From positions 1 through 37,056 of the forward strand of contig VAXU01000160.1 of the NCBI GenBank assembly GCA_005885125.1: 37,056 nt of DNA, in the 5' to 3' direction. Below are positions 1-6,794 of the stretch, piece by piece (position 1 is the stretch's first letter; each line of letters begins with the position of its first letter). The notes under the pieces were generated by a model that had not been told where the DNA came from, did not search any database, and saw only the letters and a list, made by a program, of their open reading frames with translations. A program made the translations under genes and the position numbers. The stretch comes from Actinomycetota bacterium (lineage in GTDB: Bacteria; Actinomycetota; Thermoleophilia; Gaiellales; Gaiellaceae).

Positions 1-537
1 GTTCGAGATGCGCGCGAGGAGCGACGATTTGCCTGCGTTCGGGAGCCCGACGAGCGCCGCGTCGGCGAGGAGCTTCAGCCGGAGCTCGAACGTCGCCTCT
101 TCCCCGGGCAAACCCGTCTCCGCGAACCGAGGCACCTGCCGCGTGGGCGAGGCGAAGCGCTTGTTGCCTCGACCCGCGATCCCGCCGCGCGCGAGAACCA
201 CCCGTGCGCCCGGTGCGGCCAGGTCAGCGATCAGCTGCGCGTCCTCGTCGAAGACCTGCGTGCCGACGGGGACACGCAGTTCGACGGTCTCCCCCGTCGC
301 GCCGTGCTTCAGCGCCCCGCGGCCGGGCTCGCCGTTGCGCGCCTTGAACCACTTCCGCGCGCGAAATGCCGACAGGTCCCGCAGATCCGGATGTGCCACG
401 AGGACGACGTCGCCGCCGGGACCGCCGTCGCCGCCGTCAGGTCCCCCCTTTGGGACATGCTTCTCGCGGCGGAAGTGCAGGCTGCCGTCGCCGCCGCGAC
501 CCGCCTGCACGCGGATGCGGGCGCGGTCGTGGAACAA
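1..537 (-). CDS. obg: GTPase Obg/CgtA, N-terminal part (cut by window edge)
   Basis: Obg-family GTPase that binds the large ribosomal subunit and acts in 50S maturation and stress control. Only about 179 N-terminal residues are inside the window. The glycine-rich Obg fold begins MFHDRARIRVQAGRGGDG and continues through KHVPKGGPDGGDGGDGG. The G domain starts with a P-loop, GLPNAGKS, at residues 164-171, and the gene then runs off position 1. The start is a TTG at 537: an in-frame TAG, which is also the rpmA stop at 544-546, lies three codons upstream, and no ATG or GTG lies between. The gap to rpmA is only 6 nt, so the rplU-rpmA-obg order typical of bacteria is kept and the genes are probably cotranscribed. 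Identity is secure; the C-terminal domains cannot be seen. Confidence 0.96.
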   Translation of the reverse strand, partial: MFHDRARIRVQAGRGGDGSLHFRREKHVPKGGPDGGDGGPGGDVVLVAHPDLRDLSAFRARKWFKARNGEPGRGALKHGATGETVELRVPVGTQVFDEDAQLIADLAAPGARVVLARGGIAGRGNKRFASPTRQVPRFAETGLPGEEATFELRLKLLADAALVGLPNAGKSSLLARISN

Positions 538-543
538 CCGGCG

Positions 544-801
544 CTACTCCGACGCTTCGGTGACTTCGACGGAGCGGCGCTCGCCGCTCTGCCGGAACGC
601 GACCGTGCCGGGGCGCGTCGCGAAGATCGTGTCGTCACGGCCTATGCCCGTGCCCGGGCCAGGGCGGAACTTCGTCCCGCGCTGCCGCACGAGGATCATC
701 CCCGCCTTGACGTCCTGACCGGAGAAGATCTTCACGCCGAGCATCTTCGGGTTCGAGTCGCGGCCGTTGCGCGACGAACCGAGTCCCTTCTTATGGGCCA
801 T
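544..801 (-). CDS. rpmA: 50S ribosomal protein L27
   Basis: Ribosomal protein L27 of the large subunit, whose N-terminal tail reaches the peptidyl-transferase centre. The 85-residue product starts [19 protein letters not shown] and contains the family signature [15 protein letters not shown]. Its length is normal, and the N-terminus is the standard MAHKKG form without a Firmicutes-type cleaved leader. The start ATG at 801-799 shares its A with the TAA stop of rplU (TAATG), so translation is probably coupled to L21. The reading frame is open well upstream, but those residues are an out-of-phase reading of the rplU tail. The Obg start follows 6 nt after its stop. Confidence 0.98.
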   Translation of the reverse strand: MAHKKGLGSSRNGRDSNPKMLGVKIFSGQDVKAGMILVRQRGTKFRPGPGTGIGRDDTIFATRPGTVAFRQSGERRSVEVTEASE

Positions 802-1391
802 TAGGTTCCCTTCTCCTGCTTCGCTTCGATCGCGGACTCGAGCGCGGCGATCGCGCCCTTGCGCTTCGCGTGCTCGTTTTCGTACTCGAGCGCAGCTTCG
901 AGCTGCTCGAGCTTCCACCGCTTCGCCTTGTCGCCGATCTCGACCACAGTGAAGTCCGCGTAGCCGCGCGGGGGCTGTGCAACGACTGCTTCCTTCGGCT
1001 CCGCGACTGGTTCCTTCGGCTTCGGGGCCGGCGCCTCCTGCTTCGGTTCCGGTGCGGCCGCCGCCGCACGCTTGGCCGCGCCGATCGACTCGATCTCGAT
1101 CTGCGACAGTGCCGCACGGAAGCCGGTCTGGCGGCGATACCCGCTCTTCGGCCGCCGCTTGCCGATCCGCACCTTCTCGCCGCGCACGTGACCGACGACG
1201 CGGGCCGTGACGGTGGCACTCGGCGCCAACTGGCCCGTCCCCTCCCCGCCGACAAAGAGGACACCGGGGTGGAACGTCTTGCCCTCGTCCGTCCCAAGCC
1301 GGTCCACGAGCAGGCGCTCGCCCTCGCGGACGACGTACTGCTTGCCGCCGAGAGCGATGATCGCGTAGCTCTGAGTCTTCGACGTGGCCAT
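801..1391 (-). CDS. rplU: 50S ribosomal protein L21 with long C-terminal extension
   Basis: Ribosomal protein L21, which binds 23S rRNA in the large subunit. Residues 8-104 are the standard domain ([17 protein letters not shown] near the start; [15 protein letters not shown] at 78-92). Bacterial L21 normally ends near residue 103, but this protein has 196 residues. Residues 105-142 form an Ala/Pro/Lys/Glu linker with repeated PKP, EPK and PKE units. Residues 143-196 are a charged, probably helical or coiled-coil segment ([20 protein letters not shown]). The whole ORF is open and ends in a TAA that overlaps the rpmA ATG, so the extension is not a frameshift artefact. The ATG at 1391 lies one base from a large inverted-repeat element (1393-1551), whose near arm holds the only weak ribosome-binding sequence (GGAA). 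Confidence 0.95.
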   Translation of the reverse strand: MATSKTQSYAIIALGGKQYVVREGERLLVDRLGTDEGKTFHPGVLFVGGEGTGQLAPSATVTARVVGHVRGEKVRIGKRRPKSGYRRQTGFRAALSQIEIESIGAAKRAAAAAPEPKQEAPAPKPKEPVAEPKEAVVAQPPRGYADFTVVEIGDKAKRWKLEQLEAALEYENEHAKRKGAIAALESAIEAKQEKGT

Positions 1392-1392
1392 A

Positions 1393-1551
1393 GGTCAGGT
1401 TCCGTGCAGATCGTGCGCTTCGGCCGCGAAACGCCCGTCTCGCAAGGACGCAGGGAGCGCTCGTAGCTGAAAGCTACGGGCGCGACTGAGGACGCCGTCG
1501 AGACGGAGCGTTGCAGCGCCCCGGAGCGTGCGAGATGTGCGGAATCTGACC
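1393..1551 (-). repeat. Structured element, family A copy 1 (long inverted repeat with conserved core)
   Basis: A 159-bp near-palindromic element lies directly before the rplU start codon. The outer arms (1393-1441 and 1499-1551) pair almost throughout, from GGTCAG/CTGACC at the ends to CCGTCTCG/CGAGACGG at the inner edge. Inside is a 56-bp core: GCAAGGACGCAGGGAGCGC (1442-1460), a hairpin with 12 pairs and a GAA loop (1457-1468 with 1472-1483), and GCGACTGAGGACGCCG to 1497. The core flanks and the base of the hairpin recur identically at 15704-15757, where the hairpin stem and the arms have different sequences but still pair. That pattern suggests a structured RNA, sense or antisense to rplU. 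Strand is given as that of the downstream gene; the transcribed strand is unknown. Confidence 0.75.
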
Positions 1552-1724
1552 GTCATTAGCGTGGAAAACGCGGGCGTCGCCCGCGAGCGGAGGCAGTTTA
1601 GCGGATGCCAAGCGCCGGCAGCACGAGCCCGTAGAGGACGCGCTGGATGAGATCGCCGCTGCCGGTGACCGCGACGACGAGGTGCCGTTCGGGGAAGACC
1701 GCGATCGCCTGGCCGCCGTAGCCT

Positions 1725-1971
1725 AGCCACGTCGCGATAGCCGGACGTCATTGTCAGCAGGTGGCGCAGCGTGATCTTCCGAACGCGCTTGTCGCGCGCG
1801 TGCAGCACGTCCTTGGGGAAGAACTCGCCCAGCCCGCTGGTCGAGGCTGCGCAGCATTCCGACGTGGAGCGCAATCCCAACGAGCGTCGCCGTCACGCTC
1901 TTCGTGACGGAAAAGACGTCGAGGCGGCCCGAGCGCGCGGCGCCGCGGTAGTAGCGCTCGAAGAGCAGCCG
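1725..1971. repeat. Direct repeat, downstream copy, within the serine hydrolase pseudogene
   Basis: This copy is nearly identical to 2035-2280. The offset is 310 bp at one end and 309 bp at the other, because this copy carries one extra base in CAGCCCGCTGG. The unit encodes the SxxK region through the TSGYRD segment. Confidence 0.93.
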
Positions 1972-2034
1972 GCCGGGATCTTCCGCGAGCGGCCGGTCGA
2001 TCTGCGTGTGGATCCAGTCATCCGAGCGCACCGC

Positions 2035-2280
2035 AGCCACGTCGCGATAGCCGGACGTCATTGTCAGCAGGTGGCGCAGCGTGATCTTCCGAACGCGCTT
2101 GTCGCGCGCGTGCTGCACATCCTTGGGGAAGAACTCACCCAGCCGCTGGTCGAGGCTGCGCACCATTCCGACGTGGAGCGCGATCCCAACGAGCGTCGCC
2201 GTCACGCTCTTCGTGACGGAAAAGACGTCGAGGCGGCCCGAGCGCGCGGCGCCGCGGTAGTAGCGCTCGAAGAGCAGCCG
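2035..2280. repeat. Direct repeat, upstream copy, within the serine hydrolase pseudogene
   Basis: Partner of 1725-1971. It keeps the reading frame of the intact N-terminal part. The two copies are separated by 63 bp (1972-2034), which encode AAVRSDDWIHTQIDRPLAED, a piece that normally follows the TSGYRD segment. The structure is therefore a tandem duplication of about 309 bp. Confidence 0.93.
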
Positions 2281-2414
2281 CCCGTCGCGTTCGACGAGGA
2301 CGCTGAGGACGCCCGGCTCGGCGCGAAGCCTGTGATCGAGTGCGCTCGCGTCGAAGCGCGCGCGAGCCTGCGCTGCAGGCACCACCAGCAGCAGCGCCGC
2401 CGCTGTGGTCGCTG

Positions 2415-4935
2415 CTACTCGGAGAGGTCGTCCGCCCACTCGGACATTGGGACGTAGCCCCAGTCCTCTTCGTTGGCGGACTCGGTGTGTGCCGGCTGCG
2501 GTTCCTTGCCGTCGGTGGCTGCAGGCGTGGCGGTCTTGCGCTTTCGGTTCCTCCCGCCCCGCGTGCCGCGTCGTGTCTTCTTCTTCGGCGTCGGTGCCGT
2601 CTCGCCCCCGTCGAGGGCCGCGGGCGGGACGCTCTCGTCGGCCTCCTCCGCCCCGTCCCCGAGCTCGCGGTCCGGGACGTGGATCTTCGCCACCGGCTGC
2701 TCGATCTGTTCCGCCTCGCCGGCGCCGTTGTCCGCGGTCGCTGCAGCGGTCGTCGCCGGCGTCGTTGACTTCTTCTTGCGGCCACGGCCGCCGCGGGAAC
2801 CGCGTCGCGTCTTCCTCTTCGGCTTCGCCTCGTCCTCGGCGTCCGCCTCCGCTGTCGTCTCGGCCTTCGGAGCCTTGGCCACGGTCTTCGTCGCCTTCGG
2901 TTCCGCCTTCGTCGCCTTCGTCTCGGTCTTCGCGGCCTTCGCCTCCGGCTTTGCGGGCTTCGGCTCGGAGGGCTTCTTCGCAGTTGCGCGTGTCGGCCGC
3001 TCGGCCTCGCGCTCGGCGGTGATCGGGTCCTCCGCCTGCTGCTCTTGTCCGGTGAGACTCGCGTACGCCGTCCCGTCGAGCAGGCGCTCGATGCGGACCT
3101 TCACCTTCTTGCCGACGAGCTTCGACGCGTTCGCGACGCTGACGTCGTAGCCGTCGAGCTTGCCGACGCCGGCCTGCGGATCGTGGAGACCAACCTCGCC
3201 GAGCTTCAGCTCGACCTCCGCGCCCTCATCGACAGGCCCCTTGACGGCGAGCTCCTCGCGCTTGCCCTCGGCGAGGACGAGGAAGTGGTCGAGGTGCACG
3301 TTCTCCTTGCCCTCGAGAAAGAAGCGGCGCCGCGTCTGCGCCTCGAGCTCCATCAGCCGCTCGGCGGCAGGCCCGACGAGGAGCGACGCGACTTTTGCAG
3401 CGACCTCCACTCGATACGCCTGTGCGCGCGAGCCGCCGGCAAGCGCCCGCAGCCGTCGCTCGACGTCGAGCGCCGCCGTTCCCTCGGAGACCACGATCCC
3501 GTCGCCGCCACACGTCGGGCACTTCTTCGTCATCACCTCGCGCGGCCCGTCGGTGACGTTTTGCCGCGTCATCTCGACGAGACCGAGCGGCGAGATCTCG
3601 ACGACGTACGTCTTCGTGCGGTCGCGCTCGAGCTCTGTCCGCAGTGCGGCCTCGACCGTCGCGCGGTTCTTCGGGTTCGCCATGTCGATGAAGTCGATGA
3701 CGATGATCCCGCCGATGTCGCGCAGCCGCAGCTGGCGTACGACCTCCTTCACGGCTTCGAGGTTGTTCTTCGTGATCGTGTCCTCGAGCCGCGCGCCCGA
3801 GGTGCGCGAGCGCGAGCCGACGAAGCGACCGGTGTTCACGTCGATCACGGTGAACGCCTCCGCATAGTCGAAGACGAGGTAGCCGCCCGACGGGAGATCG
3901 ACTCGGCGCTTGAGCGTCGACTTGATCTCGGCGTCAACGCCGAAGGCGTCCATCAGCGCCTGCTTCTCCTTGTAGCGGACGACGCGCTCGACCATGTGGG
4001 GCGACGTCTTCTTCAAGTAGCCGGTGATGCGCTTGAACGCCTGGTCGTTGTCGACGAGCGCGCGCTCGAAGTTGTCGGTGAAGAGGTCGCGGGTGACGCG
4101 GAGCGGGAGCTCTGCCTCCTGGTAGATCAGCTCCGGGGGCTTCGCCTCCTTCGCGCGCTGCTGGATCGACTTCCACAGCTTCTGGAGGAAGACGAGGTCG
4201 CGCTCGATGTCTTCCGCGGACGCGCCCTCAGCAGCGGTGCGGACGATCACGCCGGCGTCTTTCGGCGCGATCTTCTTGAGGATGTCCTTCAGCCGCAGCC
4301 GCTCGTCGTCGTCGAGGCGGCGCGACACTCCCTGGCCCTCCCCGTTCGGGACGAGGACGAGGAAGCGGCCCGGAAGCGAGATCTCCGTGGTGAGCCGCGC
4401 GCCCTTCGTCTTCATCGGGTCCTTGACGGCCTGCACCATGATCGTCTGGCCGCGGCTGATCAGGTCCTGGATCTTGCGGCCGTGCCGCTTTCCCTCCAGC
4501 TCGGGCGTCACGATCTCGTCGACGTACAGGAAGCCGTTCTTCTCGAGGCCGATCTCGATGAACGCGGCCTCCATGCCGGGCAGGACGTTGTCGACGGTGC
4601 CGAGATAGATGTTCCCGGCGATCGAGCGGCGTTCGGGGCGCTCGAGGTAGACCTCGGCGACGCGGTCGTCCTCCAGCACGGCGACGCGCTGCTCGCCGAC
4701 GTCGACGGAGATCAGCAGCTCGCGCTTCGCCGACGGAAGCGGACGCGGCTTCGGCGGCTCGCGGCGGCGGCGCGTCTGCGTCCGCTCGCGCTGGCGGGCG
4801 CTTGGGCCTGGTGGGTTGTTCGCCCGCCTCTGAGGCGGGCTCGGGTGTTACGGGCTCGGGTGCCTCCGGTGTCGGAGCGGCAGCCTCGACGGGCGCCTGC
4901 TCCTCGGGCTTACGACGGTTTCGAAACCAGCGCAA
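2415..4935 (-). CDS. rne: Ribonuclease E/G family endoribonuclease (apparent frameshift near N-terminus)
   Basis: Single-strand-specific endoribonuclease of mRNA decay and rRNA processing. In the main frame (GTG at 4679 counted as residue 1) there is an S1 domain (GNIYLGTVDNVLPGMEAAF, 22-40), catalytic Asp280 in VIDVNTG, Asp329 in VIDFIDM, and the zinc-link CPTCGG (Cys387, Cys390). A TRAM-like segment and an acidic/basic tail follow, holding two similar motifs, KTRRGSRGGRGRKKK and KTRRGTRGGRNRKRK. The family N-terminus (KRELLISVDVGEQRVAVLEDD) is encoded upstream of 4679, but that frame has no ATG, GTG or TTG start before a TAA. A strong AAGGAG (4943-4948) sits 7 nt before a TTG at 4935, which opens MRWFRNRRKPEEQ in a different frame. 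Removing one base near 4793-4800 joins the two frames as KRRQRERTQTRRRREPPK. This is either a sequence error or a real frameshift. Confidence 0.9.
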
Positions 4936-4942
4936 AGAAAAT

Positions 4943-4948
4943 CTCCTT
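4943..4948 (-). promoter_or_regulatory. Ribosome binding site deciding the rne start
   Basis: AAGGAG lies 7 nt upstream of the TTG at 4935 and supports translation starting in the MRWFRNRRK frame, not at the GTG at 4679. This is the main argument that rne needs a frame change near 4793-4800. Confidence 0.75.
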
Positions 4949-5071
4949 CGTGCGCGCGCGCTGCAGCAGCGCCCTCGAGGGCGGCGCGCAGCGTGCGCGG
5001 CAGGTTGTGAGTGTGGGCGTACATCTGGATCACAGGGTACCAGTGGCCTCGGACCGGCCCTTTTGCCGTCC

Positions 5072-5140
5072 GGCGGCGAAGCCGCCCGTCCGCGGAGCGG
5101 ACCAGTGGGGGGGGTCTGGGGGAACCGGGAGGTTCCCCCA
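5072..5140. repeat. Cluster of three adjacent hairpins
   Basis: Three perfect inverted repeats lie in the space between the divergent rne and the 66-aa gene. They are GGCGGC-GAA-GCCGCC (5072-5086), GTCCGC-GGA-GCGGAC (5088-5102) and TGGGGGAACC-GGGA-GGTTCCCCCA (5117-5140). No T-tract follows any of them, so they are not classical terminators. They resemble an extragenic repeat cassette. Confidence 0.7.
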
Positions 5141-5170
5141 GCGCGGATACGTCCGGCGCGGATACGTCCG
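5141..5170. repeat. Tandem 15-bp direct repeat
   Basis: Two exact copies of GCGCGGATACGTCCG lie head to tail (5141-5155 and 5156-5170), abutting the last hairpin and 44 bp upstream of the start of the 66-aa gene. Confidence 0.85.
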
Positions 5171-5214
5171 ACGGCGGACCTACCCTTCGCGCATCAGCGA
5201 CCGGAGGTGGTCTG

Positions 5215-5415
5215 GTGGCCGGACAGCGCGAAGCCCATGAGCTGCTCTTGATCGAGGAGGCAGACGCCTGGTTCGAGTACCTGGAGGCGACCCGCGGGCA
5301 GTCGGCGCTCCGCTACAGGGAAGTCGAGCCCTGGGCCTGGGCCCGGCTGACCCAGCGCCTCCGAGCCATCAAGACCCGACGCGCCAAGCTGCGCCCCGCT
5401 GCGAAGGCCGCCTAA
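5215..5415 (+). CDS. Small conserved-looking protein of 66 aa, function unknown
   Basis: I do not recognise a named family. The frame runs from a GTG at 5215 to a TAA at 5415 and is preceded by a good GGAGGT at 5203-5208 with 6 nt spacing, which selects this start over the longer open frame. The product is hydrophilic and probably all helical. Its first half is acidic and aromatic (HELLLIEEADAWFEYLEATRG) and its tail is very basic (RLTQRLRAIKTRRAKLRPAAKAA). The charge split and size suit a small nucleic-acid- or protein-binding factor, but that is only inference. It stands alone on the plus strand between the rne and rodA blocks, followed by the stem-loop at 5465-5530. Confidence 0.7.
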   Translation: MAGQREAHELLLIEEADAWFEYLEATRGQSALRYREVEPWAWARLTQRLRAIKTRRAKLRPAAKAA

Positions 5416-5464
5416 GTGCCCCTCCCGGTGATGCATGTCGGCTCCTGGCCCGCTATCACGCGGC

Positions 5465-5530
5465 GCCAGAGTCCACCCTCGTCCTTACCAAGGCTTCTAG
5501 CCTTGGCTGCGGACGAGTGCGGCCCCTGGC
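5465..5530 (+). other. Multi-helix stem-loop downstream of the 66-aa gene
   Basis: A nested structure: GCCAG/CTGGC (5465-5469 with 5526-5530), then CTCGTCC/GGACGAG (5478-5484 with 5511-5517), then CCAAGGC/GCCTTGG (5488-5494 with 5500-5506) closing a TTCTA loop, with asymmetric internal loops between the helices. It sits between two convergent genes. It may be a bidirectional terminator without a U-tract or a small structured RNA. Confidence 0.5.
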
Positions 5531-5612
5531 TTGGTGCTAGCGACCCAGAAGCTCAACAGCATCACCGGAAGAGGCACTAGTTGGCGAGTTGGGTCGTCGA
5601 GGCGCCGCTGCC

Positions 5613-6794
5613 TCAGCGCCGGACGCCGCGTGCCCTGACGTGGATCGCCAGCAAGATCCCGACGGCGACCAGGTTCGCGATCATCGACGAGCCGCCGACA
5701 CTGAGGAACGGTGCGGGGATACCGGTGATCGGCGCGATCCCCATCGTCATCCCGACGTTGACGAAGATCTGGAACAGCAGCCCGAACACGATCCCACCGG
5801 CCACGATCGCCGAGAACGCGTCACGCGCGAGCGTGACGATTCGCAGTCCGCGCCAGACGACGAGCAGGTAGAGCCCGAGCAGGATCGACGCGCCGACGAA
5901 GCCGCGCTCCTCTGCAAGCGATGCAAATGCGAAGTCGGTGTGGTGCGCCGGCAGGAAATCGTAGTTCGTCTGCGTTGCCCCATTGACGCCTCGACCGCGC
6001 AGCTGACCCGCGCCGATCGCGTTCTTCGACTGCGCGATGTTGTAGGTCGCCCCGCCGGGATCGCTCTGCGGGTGGAAGAACCCGGTCAGGCGGTTGACCT
6101 GGTACGGCTTGAGGATGTGCACACCTCCGGCCGGGGCAGCCCAGAGCAGCACCACGGCGACAAGCACGGTGGTCGCGGCGACTCCGGCGAGGTGTGTCCA
6201 CGGCGTACCCGCGACAAACAGGATCGCCGCGAGCGCGGCGGCATACACCATCGCGGTCCCGACGTCCGGCTGAAGGAACACGAGTGCGATCGGAACACAG
6301 GCGAGCCCGACCGCTCGGAATGTCGTCCGAGCCTCTCCCAGCTTCTGCGCGCGCTCTGCGAGGAAGCCCGCGAGCGCCAGGACGAAGAACACCTTGCCGA
6401 ACTCGGACGGCTGAAACCGGAAGAAGCCGAAATCGAGCCAGCGCTTGGAGCCGTTGCTCTCGACTCCGCGCAGGATGACCAGCACGATCATCCCGACAGT
6501 GCCGAGGAAGAGAGGCCGCCACCATGCGCGATACCGTTCCGGGTCGATCACGACGGCGGCGACGAGCCCGATTGCGCCCACAGCTGCGTACACACTCTGT
6601 CGCACGAGGTAGTAGTTCGGATCTCCTGCGATGTCGTGGCGCGTGATTCCCGCGACCGCCCACAGGCCGTACGCAACCAGGAGCGCGACAAACCCGATCA
6701 GCAGCCAGTCGAGCCTGCGAACGAGCGCCGCGACGTCGGCGGTCTCGCGCCGTCGCGTCCGAGCTCGACTCCTGGCGACGTAGTCGACGGCCAT
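5613..6794 (-). CDS. rodA: Peptidoglycan glycosyltransferase RodA (SEDS family)
   Basis: SEDS-family membrane glycosyltransferase that polymerises lipid II in the elongasome together with PBP2. The 393-residue product has a basic cytoplasmic N-terminus and about ten membrane segments. Recognisable SEDS stretches are GSKRWLDFGFFRFQPSEFGK, FLQPDVGTAMVY, SKNAIGAGQLRGRG, LPAHHTDFAFASLAEERGF and the C-terminal TGIPAPFLSVGGSSM. The ATG at 6794-6792 overlaps the PBP2 stop (TGATG), so the pair is translationally coupled, as expected for a RodA-PBP2 unit. The frame stays open far upstream through PBP2 in another phase, but those residues are not RodA-like. It is the last gene of the mre block and converges with the small gene. 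Confidence 0.97.
   Translation of the reverse strand: MAVDYVARSRARTRRRETADVAALVRRLDWLLIGFVALLVAYGLWAVAGITRHDIAGDPNYYLVRQSVYAAVGAIGLVAAVVIDPERYRAWWRPLFLGTVGMIVLVILRGVESNGSKRWLDFGFFRFQPSEFGKVFFVLALAGFLAERAQKLGEARTTFRAVGLACVPIALVFLQPDVGTAMVYAAALAAILFVAGTPWTHLAGVAATTVLVAVVLLWAAPAGGVHILKPYQVNRLTGFFHPQSDPGGATYNIAQSKNAIGAGQLRGRGVNGATQTNYDFLPAHHTDFAFASLAEERGFVGASILLGLYLLVVWRGLRIVTLARDAFSAIVAGGIVFGLLFQIFVNVGMTMGIAPITGIPAPFLSVGGSSMIANLVAVGILLAIHVRARGVRR

Larger units (their letters stand above)
1598..2439 (-). pseudogene. Decayed serine hydrolase (beta-lactamase/PBP4* family) with internal duplication
   Basis: The N-terminus is intact: a signal peptide (MGGRPLRVAATTAAALLLVV..AQA) is followed by LLFERYYRG and the SxxK motif in FSVTKSVTATLVGIALHVGM, as in class C beta-lactamase-like secreted serine hydrolases. 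After LTMTSGYRDVA the gene repeats itself: a second LLFERYYRG..SVTK segment follows, encoded by a 247-bp direct repeat (1725-1971 and 2035-2280). The downstream copy has one extra base (CAGCCCGCTGG against CAGCCGCTGG, near 1834), which shifts the frame. A family-like C-terminus, GYGGQAIAVFPERHLVVAVT, then appears in another frame and ends at the TAA at 1598. The middle of the enzyme, including the YxN region, is missing. The first codons overlap the rne 3' end by 25 nt. Almost certainly non-functional unless the assembly is wrong. Confidence 0.85.

Noticed and set aside
1442-1497. Hammerhead ribozyme suggested by CTGAGGA in the family A core
   Set aside because: The CUGANGA box alone is present. 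The GAAA strand, the cleavage triplet and the three-way junction are missing, and the hairpin geometry does not fit.
4848-5033. 61-codon minus-strand frame with MYAHTHNLPRTLRAAL
   Set aside because: It runs over the rne ribosome-binding site and start in the wrong phase, has no ribosome-binding site of its own and matches no family I know. Left as non-coding, though the first 20 residues look oddly protein-like.
5141-5170. CRISPR array
   Set aside because: There are only two 15-bp units directly abutting, with no spacer, and no cas genes in the window.
3045-5240. 731-codon plus-strand open frame opposite rne
   Set aside because: It is an antisense shadow of a GC-rich gene: composition is Arg/Ala/Asp/Leu-rich with no recognisable motif, while the minus strand has clear RNase E motifs. 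The same applies to the 644- and 876-codon frames opposite PBP2 and clpX-clpP-tig.
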